DNA from: Bimuria novae-zelandiae CBS 107.79
Taxonomy: Eukaryota > Ascomycota > Dothideomycetes > Pleosporales > Didymosphaeriaceae
Reading direction: 5' to 3'
Assembly (NCBI GenBank): GCA_010015655.1
Contig: ML976666.1
Coordinates: 698,092-762,091 of the forward strand
Length of the DNA stretch: 64,000 nt
This document shows, in pieces, positions 46,007 through 57,480 of this stretch. Within the stretch, counting starts at the first letter, position 1, and every line of letters starts with the position of its first letter. A model generated the notes under the pieces. That model was not told the DNA's origin. It ran no database searches and worked only from the letters and a program-made list of their open reading frames with translations. The position numbers and the translations under genes are program-made.

Positions 46007-47896
46007 TCCGCGCCACTTGCTAACCCTGCGGGTTGGCGCTGCGTAGCTTAACGTAACTTTACGGCTTAACGTAACTTTACGACGCGCTTTTTACTCTATC
46101 CTTACTTTATAACCTACAAAAATGCCTAAATTCTATAGCGAGAGTTACGAAATTAAGGAGCGCATCTTAGCTTATATCTCTAGCTTTTTTAATAGAGAAA
46201 TACCTAATATTATAGCTATAGCACGCGACTAGTGCGTGCCTGTTTTGCGACTTTAAGCGCGCGTTAAAGGTAGAACGAGCCGCTATAACTGCACTAGGTC
46301 GAATCTACGCCTCTCGCTAGTGCAAGACAAAGCTCTAAAGTTATATATACGCCGCTGCGATAGTATTAGCATGCCTTGTCTTATGCTATAGCTAAAAGGC
46401 GCTGCCTAGTATATCCTTAACCGCGCGTATCCTGACGGTAGCGCTCTACTACTTAGTAAAGACTAGACCGCGTGGTAACTACACTAGAATCCTAAGTACT
46501 GCCGCATAAAGTAGAAGTTGCAGGATATTAATAGGATAGTAATAGCAATAATAGAAGCATATTCTTAGCATTTTATTAAGCTTAAGAAGGTTATTAATGC
46601 CTACGGCATCACCGCATCAGACACCTATAATATAGACAAAACCGGGTTCTATATAGGCGTCGGCGGCAGCTAATAGATTATTACTATAGAGTTAAATCGC
46701 CTTTAGGTCTTCGCGTTAGAGACCTCGGGCGATTATATTACCTTAATTAAATTAATCTCTAGTAATAGCGAAGTCCTTAATCCTATGCTCGTCGTGTAGG
46801 GCGTTAATTACCTTTATTAATAGTATACTAATACCACGCTGCCTAATAATTATATAATTACTACGTTAATATCTAGCTATACTAATAATTTAATATTAAT
46901 TAAGTAGCTAAAGTTTTTTAAAAAATAGATACGTGCGCGGCAGAAGGGCGTATAGCGATTACTTATATTTAATAGATTTAGTAGCTATCTAACTATTAAG
47001 TTTATTAAGTACTGCGATAGGTATAATATAATACCTTTCTCGCTACTGCCTTACGCATCTCATTACCTGCAGCCTCTTAACGTTATCTGTTTTTAGCTGT
47101 TAAAGAATAATTACAAGAAGGCTATAGAGATGGCTACACGTACTAAGTGTACTAACTTTAATAAAGTCGAATTTCTACACGCGTATTATGGCATTAGAAT
47201 AGCTACTTTTAAACGCAGCACTATACTTAGTGCTTAGGAAAAGTTAGGCATCTTTCTATTTAATCTAGAAATTATATATATAAAGCTGCCTATAGTGCGT
47301 ACGCTATCACTATTACTTTTATCCGTAGTTAATTTATTACCTATCGCTAACACGCCTATATTATACTAATAGTAGTATAAAAAGATGTCGCGCGCTCTAG
47401 AAAGGAGCAATATTTCTAGCCGTAAGCTTAAAAAGTTCCTAGAAAGCTCGTAATTGCTTATTAATAGTCTCGCGCTGGCCTAGCGAGACCTCTTAGCTAT
47501 TACTATAGCGGCCTAATAGCGCTAGAAAAGGCAGGTTAAAGATGCTAGGCAGGTATAAAAAAGTAGTGTAGTTACCGTAAAGGCAGCGCGACAAGCTATT
47601 AATTATCATGTAGAGCAGGAGGCATAAAAGGCTGCTAGACAGGCTGCAAAAACGTATAAGGACGCGCACTTGCAGGCGCTATAAAGTTAGCCCCGGCAGG
47701 TGCCATCTCTTAGAGAGATAATAGTAGATCCTGCCCTACTTGCTACACCGACGCCAGCGTATATATCGCCATATAATTGAAGTCTTCGCCGTCAAAATCA
47801 TCCTCGAATGTCAATTCGCTATAAAAAGTGACGTTGAGCCAAGAAGTTACGTTGAGCTGCGCAGCGCCAACCCGCAGGGTTGGCGAGTGGCGCGGG
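46007..47896 (+). mobile_element. M4: second type of pogo-like transposon
   Basis: TIRs of about 70 bp starting (T/C)CCGCGCCACT and containing AACCCTGCGGGTTGGCG plus two copies of AACGTAACTT. TA at both ends (46005-46006 shared with M3, 47897-47898). 1890 bp, inserted in K1. Each TIR contains a hairpin-forming palindrome (at 47865-47885: CGCCAACCC, 3-nt loop, GGGTTGGCG). Confidence 0.88.
46122..47780 (+). pseudogene. Pogo-family DDE transposase (M4)
   Basis: 553 codons including the stop, from ATG 46122 (MPKFYSESYEIKERILAYIS) to TGA 47778-47780 without a visible frameshift. It contains an N-terminal HTH of CENP-B/Tc5 type and the DDE core: NIDKTGFYIGVGG with the first catalytic Asp, LLIFNRFSSYLT where the second Asp has become Asn, and YASHYLQPLNVICF. 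The C-terminal part is Arg/Lys/Ala-rich and ends YISPYN. Numerous TAG/TAA. Distinct from the M1-M3 family and lacks their zinc knuckle. Confidence 0.8.
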
Positions 47897-47898
47897 TA

Positions 47899-50700
47899 CA
47901 TTACGTCCACGAAAATCTTAAAGTTGAATTCCTAGTCATCTTTTAGCTAGAATTTAAATCGTTGTGGCGCTTAATCGTGTGCTTAGCAGTAGTAGTATAA
48001 CTTTTAAATTTTATAGAGTAGCTATTTATCCACGTTGTTATGCCCTGCATGTTTAAGTAGTTATATTAGCCGTTCAACAGCCAGGTGCCTAAACCTCTAA
48101 TGTAGACGTTAGAGCTTAGTTTTTATAAGGAATACCCGCGCGTGCTCTGCCTTACTTAGGTAGAACCATAGATATCCCTATTTACGAATTACTAGGAAGG
48201 TTGCTTTCCCTTGTACCAGCTAATCTATAGTATTATTAAAGTATACGTGCAACCAATCTATGTCTTTTAAATAGAGAAGGAACGGGGTTAGTATGTCTAA
48301 GACCTTAAATTTAATCTTTCTAATCTTTATACGCACGTGCGCAGTTTTAATTAATATAGTAATACTTCCTTTACTAAATTAAACTAATGCGTTTCTAGTA
48401 GTAGACGTGTCTAAAGTTACTATAGGATCCTTAGTTTAGAGCGCCTGAAATTGCTCCTTTCTAGCTATTAATACGTTAGAGGCACTAGTGTTAGAGAGGA
48501 TGCCCTAGTACGTAACTTGTAAGTAGTGGTCCTTAATAAGGAACTACGTTGCTAGCGTTATAGGTTCCTTATACCTATAGACGTTATCTCTAGTTACCTA
48601 GTGCATAAAAGCCTAATCTATAAGGTACTTAACTACTAGTCTCTAGTCCTCTTCCTCTTCCTCTTCCTCTTGCTCTTTTTTAAAAAACTAGTTAACTTCT
48701 TCCCCTTCGTATGTAATAAGGAATGTTGTGAATTCTATTTACTTGCCTGTAATATCGTAGTGTGTAATATACTATGCTTTAGATTGCCTTCTTTCCTTAA
48801 GCGTATAGTTCGTAGACTAATAGCCTGTCTTACCGCAGATATAGCACTTCTTGTCGCTTCGTGTGTTAGTCCGCAGGTTATCTCTAGAACGCTACTAAGG
48901 TTAGCCACATTTGCTAATAAACTTGCCTTATATACTTTGTAAGTTATAATCCTCTCGCGTTCTTCTAGAGCTATTAATAGTATATTAACAGTCTAAGTAG
49001 TACTAGTTATTATAGTCTGTCTTAGTAAAGTTAACAGAGGTAGTCATAGCGAGCGAGTTTTCGATCGAAAATCGTAGATCTCTAAACAGGACCTCACACT
49101 CCAGGGATGGCCTGTAGAGCGCCATCGTAAACTCTTTAACGCCCCGGCATGCTATAATCACAGTCGTCCGGAGCGCATATTCTCCCATGTACTACTAGCC
49201 AAGAGCCCTCTAACACAACTAGAGCTTGTCTAGCATAATGTTAAGGACCTTATAGGGTGTCTTATTAGGGTTCTCCTTACAGACTTTAATAAAAGATATT
49301 GTTGTCTAGTCCGCGTAGTAGTAGCTATAATTAACATCTATGTTAAAGTAGTTCTTTAGCTTTGTGTACACAGTCAGGAATGTGTCCGTCTACTAATTAA
49401 TAAAGTGGAGGTAATACTCCTGTGCACGGCCTTCTAGGATCTACGAAAAGACTACATAGAATTAGTCTAGTTAGATATCTGCGTAATAGTAGATACTATA
49501 AAAAATCTTTAGCTTATTATCTAGGAGGTCGTATAGCTTCCCTGTGTACTTCTTCTCACGGTCCCACATCTTAGTAAAGACATTAATTGTCTTTGGATCC
49601 AGTTTCTCGTTGCTAAACTCGATTAGGGAAATTGCCCTATACGGGTCTGTGTCACCTAAGGGCATAATTAGAGGGACGCTTTATCCTTTTAGACGTTATA
49701 GGTATGCTAGTGTGTATTCGCGGAATCTATTAAAGTTATTATACAAAAAAGGAGGTTATTAACTTTGCTGTCGCTAGTCTGCCTATAGTGTCTATTTAAT
49801 TATTTCTATAAGTAGTTCTGCAAGTTATTATCCTTAATCTAATTATTAACTAGCTTAATCCTAGATGCGTGTCTTATCTTAAGTATAGGTTCTTTAATCC
49901 TCTACGTCCTAGTCTCCTGCCCTTATAGAGGTTTGGCTCTAGGTTTAACCTGCTATCCCCACGTTCGTGGGTTATACTAATCCCGTAGTGTATTATCTTA
50001 GTATTATCTGCTCTTATAGCATATACGTGGCTAACCGCTTATTAAAGGTAGTAGATTAGAACTAATTGTCTAGCTATTTCGGGCAATCCTCTATGCGCAG
50101 TAATTTAGCCACGGCTTTACTTAGCGACATGTTAACACGACTAGTGTACACGCCTTTAAAGTAGAGGATCCGCTTTAGTTCTTTAGTATATACTATATGC
50201 GCACGCCGGAACATGGCTTTATTCTATCCTTTAAAGTCCTAATAGAACTCACTAAAGAGCTCTGCATCTACTATAGGCTAATCTGTGTAGTCCGCAATCG
50301 CACGCGCAATATACGTCGTTGCTATAATTATGTTTATCTTGTTGTCTAGGGCTACGATCTTATTGTCCTAGATCTTTAGATTAATATAACGCCACTTTCT
50401 TGCCTTTAGATTAGTGGTTCCTAGCAACTCCTCTTGTATAAGCGTGTAGCCTCTATTACTACTAGCTATTTCTTTTGCTATTTATTATTATTAACGCGTA
50501 TCGTGCTGGCTGTGTTCGCTAGGGACTTGTTAGTAGTCTTAGATTATACACAGGTTAAGCGCGACTAAATAAGGGTTAGTGCGTGTATAGACTACGTCTC
50601 AGAACGCTCTAATATGGCTAGAACGGTTAGTCTTAAGCTAGATAAGACGCCTAATATAGCTAATAGTGAACTTAGCACAGATAACTCTATTACTAATATA
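47899..50700 (-). pseudogene. K1 Copia gag, protease and integrase region
   Basis: Minus strand. Gag lies at about 50700-49500, with ATTYIARAIADYTD, VDAELFSEFY, AMFRRAHIVYTKELKRILYF then MSLSKAVAKLLRIEDC, and MPLGDTDPYRAISLIEF at 49665. A zinc knuckle at about 48790-48840 (KKCYICGKTGY) closes Gag. Protease and the integrase N-part would follow to 47899, but motifs there are unclear. An open 61-codon stretch at 49003-49188 belongs to this frame or its neighbour. The Gag N-terminus differs from the K00/K0 Gag, so K1 is a different family. Confidence 0.65.
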
Positions 50701-50781
50701 GATAACTAGGGAACGCGCGGGGCTACAGGATCTGTCTCTTCTAACCTAACTATCTATAACTACCATGCAATCACTAATTAG

Positions 50782-50981
50782 TGTTAGTAGGTCTTTGTAC
50801 GATTGTACGGGTGATAATAGTAACAAATGTCTTGTATATTGCTATTAGTATATTCTATCTATGAACGTGGGTGCTACGAAGGTATACATGGGCTCGGTGC
50901 GAGTCGGACCGAAGTAGGATCGAGGCGGTACGTTAGGCAGCATTAAGCAGCCTCAGGCGATGGGATATGTGTATACCGACA
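50782..50981 (-). repeat. K1 5' LTR (right)
   Basis: 200 bp, beginning TGTTAGTAGGTC and ending GTATACCGACA. Its inner edge next to the Gag leader is at 50782. Transition differences from the left LTR only, in the parts compared. Confidence 0.9.
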
Positions 50982-50986
50982 CTAAT

Positions 50987-51396
50987 ACTCTAGATTCTTC
51001 TTCTCCTATTACTTATACGCCTAATAATAGTGAGCTTACTGCTTAGTATTTAAGCTAGTATATAATATAGATTATTAGTTATAATTACTTAGCTAAGGTT
51101 CCGTTAGTACCTCTAGTTAGGGTAGCTAGTCTACTATAATATCGAGGTTAACGTACTTCTAGAGTTAACTCTTTTACGCTGTATCTTTATAGATAAATAG
51201 CTATTTATACTAATCCTTTAATTAGCTAAGGATAATAGTTACCTAAGTAACAGCTAGATCTATCTTAGTTGTTATCGTACTCGCTAGGTTTCTCTACTCT
51301 ACGTGCGAGTAGGTTGGTAATTTAGGTAAGTAAGATCTCGTTATAATCTAGGCTTATAACTATAGCGATTGTTGCTGCAAAGCAAAAGTTAGAAAA
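50987..51396 (-). pseudogene. Copia K0 gag N-terminal part, right of K1
   Basis: Reading minus strand from about 51330: ITTKIDLAVT, then LWKY/YVNPD-like and LEVLTEP blocks that line up with the start of the K00 Gag (DLWQYCNPN...LLTEP). Continues across K1 at 38389. Heavy RIP. Confidence 0.55.
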
Positions 51397-51825
51397 TGTT
51401 AAGACCCTAAGGGGTAGCTAGTCTTAAAGGGATAAGAGTTAGGTTTTAGATAAAAGTATTAATAATATAAGTAAGGGGTATTAATAGCTTGCGTGTATTA
51501 AAGGGGAGTTAATATTAAAATTATACATAGTATAATTAAATTAATAAGAACCTCAGTTAAATCTAAATAATAGATTAGTAAATAGGTTAAATATAATAGT
51601 AGAAGACTACTATCGCGTTCTTATATACATGACTTGTCCTATGAATCCCAAGAATCCTAGGGATCCCAAAGTCCCATGTGCCAAGATACTTCTGGGACGC
51701 CCGATATTTCTGGGACGCGTGACTTAGTCACGTGACTCGTAGCTGAGTCAGGAATCTTGGCTGGTCGCACGGATAAGTATCCATGCCCCGCCTTGCGTCA
51801 TGTTGGGTCTCAACGGATCCTAACA
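51397..51825 (-). repeat. Solo LTR with perfect TSD, little mutated
   Basis: On the minus strand TGTTAGGATCC...GGGTCTTAACA, 429 bp. Perfect TSD GAAAA (51392-51396 and 51826-51830). Its 5' half in LTR orientation is nearly free of RIP (GC-rich, 51640-51825). The 36215-36649 copy is its RIP-mutated equivalent, and the 3954-4404 copy shares the last ~220 bp. Confidence 0.88.
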
Positions 51826-52107
51826 GAAAAACACTAATTTAATTATATATATATAGTAACTAAGATATATACTGCTAAGCAAATTAGGCAGTAGTAAACG
51901 AGTGTAGGCAGTAACTATACTAGTATAGATAATAGCAGGCAGTACCTCAGACTTGCTCCTAATACTATTATAATATTAATAAGGTAAGTAGCTACTTTTA
52001 TAACTTTAGGCTATAGCTTATTAGGCAGGTTTACACTAAGCTTCATTTTTAAAGCTTATATAATTACTTTCTACCTAGCGCGTTTTACTCTACTATTAGG
52101 CTTATAA
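51826..52107. other. AT-rich stretch, unassigned
   Basis: RIP-degraded DNA between two solo LTRs, with repeated GGCAGTA motifs (51895-51945). No coding signal. Confidence 0.4.
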
Positions 52108-52493
52108 TGTATCGGCGCAGGTCACTTAAAGGATCGATGTTGGCGTATCTCCTAGCAGAGGCATGTGGGAGTGCGTGTATAAGAATGTAGCCTCGAATGA
52201 ATTAAGTGCCTATAGACCTGGTACGAAAGGATACGGAAAAGGTACTGAACTACAAAGGCCCCAAGCTCCTCTAAATACACCTCTTCCCAGATGGCTAGCT
52301 AGCACATAACTGCCATAGGTTGACCGTCGGTCTGATGGATCCGAAATAGGTCCGAATCGGATTCGTAGTTCCCCATCGGTCTGATAGATCCGAAATTGGT
52401 CCGATACGGATGAGTGTCGGTTTTCGGATGATCTCGAATCCTGTCTTGACTGGCCAAGGGTTCTCGTGTCGACGAGCGATTGTTCCTGTTACA
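52108..52493. repeat. Solo LTR (386 bp), unmutated, perfect TSD
   Basis: Starts TGTATCGGCGCAGG and ends GTTCCTGTTACA (TGTA/TACA ends) with perfect TSD TATAA (52103-52107 and 52494-52498). GC-normal in an AT-rich neighbourhood. Holds two degenerate ~39-bp direct repeats, each with CGGTCTGAT(G/A)GATCCGAAA (52328 and 52377). No other copy in the window, orientation uncertain. Confidence 0.8.
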
Positions 52494-52498
52494 TATAA

Positions 52499-55140
52499 GT
52501 AAATAAAGGCGTTACTTTTACCTTAATACTACGTTCTTTAGCTTATATTTTAAAGCGCCCTTTACCTTTTAGAGGTTACGTTACTACATTATTATTTTAG
52601 AAAATTATAACAATCTTAAGCTTATAGCGTGTTTAAATACGCTTAGTAAAACTCTCCTAGGTATTAAGGATCTACATAGTAGACTTATTATATTAGCAAA
52701 ACGTATATAGCTTTTTACTATAATTATACTTTAGAATATTTGCCTAGCGCTCTCTAAGCCTTCCTAATAGGTAGTTATACAGATCCTAGGAAATTTAAAA
52801 GTATAGTTATAGTAAGCGCTCCTTTAGCCTTCTAGATACTACCTAAGACGCATATGTAATAGTGCAGTGCTTATATTATCTTTTTAAAATACTTTATCTT
52901 TTTACATTCCCTGCTCTTTTAACAAGAGCTTTTAAAGCGTCTCTCTTAAGGTGGCCTGCTCTTTAGCTCTTTAGTGCTAGATATTTAGAGTGTCTATCCT
53001 AGGATGCGCAACTTAGGAGCTAGCGATCTTATAATAAGTAAGAAGCATACTTATAACTATAGTATAGTAGTTAAGAAGCTTATATTTAATAAAAGTAAAG
53101 TTATACTTGCGATAAAGCGTAGCTAGTATAATACTATGCTTAAGTATTCCTATATAAAGCGTGTTATTAAAATTAAAATACTAGACACCCTTCTTACGTA
53201 AACAAGTTTTAAAAATAATATTTATATACAAGTCTTTTACTACCATAATGTTTAAGAATATAAGATTAGTATATATTTTATTTAACGTTTTAAAAAGTGC
53301 CTTAATTACTCTAGTACCTCTTCTAAGTATTACATAAAAAGCTATACGAGCTTTAATTATCTTATACTTTTTAGATTTTTCAAAGGTGCCTAGTATAAGT
53401 ATTAACACGTTATTTATTAAGTATAAAATTTTACTATTATTAAAAATAGTGCTTTTAGAAAGAGGGTAAATATTAAAGTTTATAAAAAAGGTAAATTCTT
53501 GCTACTTTTTCTAAGTATATAATTAAGAAATTAATTATAGTAATAGTAATATACTTCAGAAACTTAGCTTAAGTAGTACGCTTAGTTATATTAGAGCTTT
53601 TTTTTTCTTTTTAGTAATTATTACGCGTACCTTAGCGTACTTAAGGAGTATAATATAAGTAAGAATCTTATCTTTATCGTCTTTAGAAAGCATAATAGCT
53701 TCGCCTAAAGATAAGCCTATTACTATAGTCCTAAGGCGCTTATAAGCCTAAGATAACTAGTAGTATAATCCTTTTTTATATAAGTAGCCCATTAGCTTAC
53801 TTAGCTATAGTACTTCTTTAGCTTTATTACTAAATTTAGGAGCGCTCTATCTACTAAGCGTTATAAAAATTACTAGTTTACAGTCTAAGCTTAAAGCTTA
53901 TATATTAAGGTAAGCTAAAAAAAATCTTACTAACTCTTTTTAGGATAAGTAGGCGCTTACTTTAAATTTACTATTATTTATTATTAGCTTACTAAATTTA
54001 AGCCTATTTAAAAGCTATCTTATTTACTATAGCGCCTAAGAAGTTAGTTACTACAATCTCTCTTATAATCTTTAAGATCCTATAATATAAGACAAGTATA
54101 TACAAAGCACTTTACTTCTTATACTATTATTTTAGATTTATTTTTCCTTAGTGAGCTTATTTAAGCAAGATATAGTATTTCTATTAAATTTAATTAAATA
54201 TTATTATATCTAATAAGGTAATCTCTCCTTTAAGGTATTATATAATTATTTATAAGATAGAACTTTTTTAGTTACTAATACTTATTATAGCAGGTATTAG
54301 AAGCAGCGTATTAATAGTCCTAACTACCTAATTAAATATATTCTACACTTGCTATATTCTAGCGGTGTGTTTAGCTAAGCGCGCCTTATAGGCGCCTACC
54401 TTTAACTAGTATTAGCGTAAGGCTTTATTTTAATAATTAGTACAATCCTTTTTACGCTCTTTAGCAGATTTTCTATTTTAAAAAACGCTACGACGCGCTG
54501 CTCTCCTAGGCTATTCTTTATTAAGCTTATTTAGGTTATTATATTTATTATTAAATAATTCTAAGAGCTCTAACAACTCTAGGAGCTTAAAAGTAGTTAC
54601 TATAAAATTATTAGTAATTAATATATTTAAATTAATATAATTCTAAATGCCTTATTGCATAGCCTAAAACTTAAGCTATATAAAATTATAAACTATATTA
54701 GATGGCTTTTTTAATTAGTTACGCGTACTATACTTGCAAAGAGAGTAGAGTTTTTTATAAGTTTAAGGAGAGCGCTCTTCTAAGCTTGTTATAAATCTTA
54801 GCCTACTACTAATGGTAAAGGAAATCTAGTGTAATAGAAGAAGAGAGAGGAAGGAACTTATAGAGGAGCTCTATATGCTCTACTCGAGATACTCGTAGGT
54901 GGAAACAAAGTGCGCTCTATTATGCAAGAATAGAGTAACGTAAAAAGTATTTAGATAGATTAAAGCGTCTAAATAATTTATCTAACGATTAATTACGCAG
55001 GGAGAATTATCCTATATTTTTAAAATACTAGGCTTATAACTATAAAGGATAAAATAAGCTAAAGAGTATATAGTTTAGAGATTAAATTAATTAATTAATA
55101 ATATATAAAAAGTTACTATAAGAGTAGTACTTATACTAAG
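52499..55140. other. AT-rich RIP-degraded region, unassigned
   Basis: Extremely TpA-rich. By position it may contain the remainder of Gypsy D (protease, RT, integrase on the minus strand), but I could not read those domains. The open frame at 53181-53408 is not supported. Confidence 0.4.
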
Positions 55141-55149
55141 CATTTAGTA

Positions 55150-56370
55150 TTATGTTTGTCCGTTCTACCTAATCCTTCTAATTAGGATACCTACAAGGGA
55201 TAATTCCCGCGATACTTTTTATAAACCTTCTTAACTTATTAATCTACTAGAAGCTTGCGCTTGGTAGCTAGGCAAAAGAATTTAGCTTAAAAGCTTATAA
55301 ACTTAGCAGTAGTATATAGATAAAGCTAATTAACGACCTAGTAAATATTCTTCTCCTTATGCGGGCTGCTAAAGGCTTAGCCTAAAATATCTATGAGAAA
55401 TTTACTATTAATGGCCTTACTACTATTATAAAGAGCGCTAATTAGTATATTAAGCTAGTTTTAAGCAAGATTCTTAGTGCGCGTTATTATATAGGCTATA
55501 ATACGCTCCTAGGCATCTTATAGGTTATTCCTAATAAACTAGTTACTATTTAATTATGGCTTGTTCTCTCTGCGTGCTCTTTAGTAGTTAAATGTTTTAG
55601 TATTCTTACTATCTAAGAGTAGCGGAGGATTAGGGAACTTAAATAAGCGCTAGTTAATAAGCTAAGTACCTAAATAAGTAGTAGGTCTTAAAGGTAATAA
55701 GTAAAAGAGATATAAGTTATTAATCCTATTAAATTTTAAGCTTAAAGGGCTAGTAAGGATATAGCTACCCTAATTTTATAGTATTAATAATAAGATTTAA
55801 AAGTAAGTAGTACGAGATCGAGCTACTAGCGTATTAAGTATAAAATTTATTATAGTACATTTAATACGCTAGGTATTTAGCTTATTTATCTATTACTACG
55901 CTTCAATAATGGTATTATAAAGCTCTTCGCCTTTAGCTAGAGCGTTAGTAGTAATCTAGTAGTATATATATAGCTATTATTACTTTACGCTGCGGAAGAG
56001 TATCTAGCTAATTAGCTTAGTTATTATTATTAAAGGGTCTTATTAAAAGTACTTAATTACGCCCTTTAGCGTTATCTTAATTAGGTTAAAATTTATAAAG
56101 GTAGGTAGCTAGGGTGCTTATAAGGGGTCTTCGTCGATGCTCTACTAGATACAGGCTAGCTTTATAGAGGTATCTTAGTCGTGGTTCTCCTTAGTAATAT
56201 AGCTATAGCTCTAGATCTTGTATTCTTAGTAAGTAAAGCGTTTAGATAGATTATACACGCTGCTAAGCATGTGCTTCTTAAGCGCTAACGTAATAAATAG
56301 GTGTTTTAGTATTATTATATAATATAGAGTATAGACGTTACTACTATTTATCTAATAAAGGTAATAAGTT
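55150..56370 (-). pseudogene. Gypsy D Gag remnant
   Basis: The minus-strand reading at 55620-55150 gives FKFPNPPLLLDSKNTKTFNY, RIIAYIITRTKNLAQN, then ALYNSSKAINSKFLIDIL and WVVNXLYLYTTAKFISF. The pattern (PP-L-DGK...W, R-AYV--RT-G-AQ-HL, FLA-L...F) is that of the Ty3/Gypsy Gag found in many fungal elements. Further right (55620-56370) is a poorly readable N-terminal part. The rest of the element is not resolved. Confidence 0.5.
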
Positions 56371-56399
56371 ATTTAGCTCTTTTAGCTATTATAGCATAT

Positions 56400-56641
56400 T
56401 GTTGATACGGCAATAGGCTGTTGGATCAAGACTTCGTTGCAACGATGTGGTATTGATTTGATTCTTGATTGCAGATCTATTGTGGTGGGCTGTTGTGAGA
56501 AGTATTTATCGAGCGTGGTTTGTCCCCTGCTAGCCCAATCAGGACTAGCGCAACAAACCACAGGCAAACTGCGCAACAAACCGCAGGCAAACTACATAGC
56601 GGTGAAAGCCGTAGCAGTGTTGCGCAGGTTTGAAGCCAACA
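56400..56641. repeat. Solo LTR (242 bp), unmutated, perfect TSD
   Basis: TGTTGATACGG...GAAGCCAACA with perfect TSD CATAT (56395-56399 and 56642-56646). GC-normal. Contains a tandem duplication of a 23-bp unit GCGCAACAAACCRCAGGCAA plus ACT (about 56549-56595). Short open frames inside (56382-56655) have no meaning. Below the ~400 bp length that RIP usually needs. Confidence 0.85.
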
Positions 56642-56646
56642 CATAT

Positions 56647-57040
56647 TACGTTTAAACTATTTATTTTTTAAACTCCCTTTAAGCTTTACTTAGTAGTATT
56701 AGAAGTTCTTTTATATTAAGTAATTATTTTTTAATAAACTAATAACTTAACCTAATTGTGTAATAGGTCCTTTAAGGTAATTATTATTAAATTATACGTA
56801 TAGGTAAATTAAGTAGTTTAACTAAATATTTAATTACTATCGTTAGCTAAGGTGTTAAATAATTTTAGTATATTATAAGGATAATCTGGGGCTCCTTTAT
56901 TAAGAGAGTAGATAAGGTAAGTTGGCTCTATTTTAGCTACACTAAGATGAGGAGACTATAGGTACATAGGCTAGCAGTGCTTTTATGCGCTGCCGTTTGG
57001 CACGGAATAACCCTTTGGACCCTATCTGCGCGAGTAGTTG
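56647..57040. other. AT-rich stretch, unassigned
   Basis: RIP-type DNA with no coding signal. Possibly the inner part of a Gypsy D LTR and leader. Confidence 0.4.
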
Positions 57041-57042
57041 TC

Positions 57043-57135
57043 CTAGGTGTGGGAGGTAGTCGCTCTAGGGCGCGAGGTAGTCGCGCTTAGGCGTAAGGCA
57101 GTCGCGTTTAGGCGTAAGGCAGTCGCGCTTAGGCG
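57043..57135. repeat. Tandem 21-bp repeat
   Basis: About four units of GCGTAAGGCAGTCGCGCTTAG with variants (GCGCGAGGTAGTCGCGCTTAG, GCGTAAGGCAGTCGCGTTTAG). It lies just inside a probable LTR edge. Possible subterminal regulatory repeat. Confidence 0.8.
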
Positions 57136-57173
57136 CGGGATCATGTGACCTGCCAGTGTACTGGGCCGTCACA
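57136..57173 (-). repeat. Probable LTR 5' edge on the minus strand
   Basis: Reading from 57173 on the minus strand: TGTGACGGCCCAGTACACTG, a typical LTR start, followed by ATGATCCCGCG and the tandem repeat. It would be the 5' LTR of Gypsy D, whose Gag lies further left. The other edge and the second LTR were not found, so this is tentative. Confidence 0.4.
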
Positions 57174-57480
57174 GGTCTTACTAATAGCCTCTTAAGTGAT
57201 AAAGAAGGCGAAATTCTGTACTATTTACTATACAAAAGGTAGGCCTCTCTTACTTAGCCTTTATATATACTATATAAGCTCTTTCTCTTACTAAGGGCTA
57301 AGCCTATAGCGGTTAAGTGTACTATCTGCACGCGACTAGGTAATAGCTTAATACCTACGCATTAACGTTATACGTCTAACACTATAATCTGTAGCTATTT
57401 TACTACAGGGAAATCATTCTTTAGATAGCAGCAATTTAATAGCTTCTATTACAGGGTCGATAGAGCTCATACTAATAGAG
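57174..57480. other. AT-rich transition to the gene island
   Basis: Moderately RIP-like DNA grading into normal composition at about 57480. No gene. Confidence 0.4.

Larger units (their letters stand above)
38390..50981 (-). mobile_element. K1: complete Ty1/Copia retrotransposon with nested insertions
   Basis: 200-bp LTRs at 38390-38589 and 50782-50981 with inverted ends TGTTGGTA/TACCGACA and a perfect TSD, CTAAT (38385-38389 and 50982-50986). The coding strand is minus: gag right, RNase H left. Without hAT-2 (3023 bp), M3 (1849) and M4 (1890) it measures about 5.8 kb, normal for Copia. It sits inside the Gag of the older Copia K0. Confidence 0.92.

Noticed and set aside
47740..47946. 68-codon open frame
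   Set aside because: Spans the M4 TIR and K1 sequence. Not a gene.
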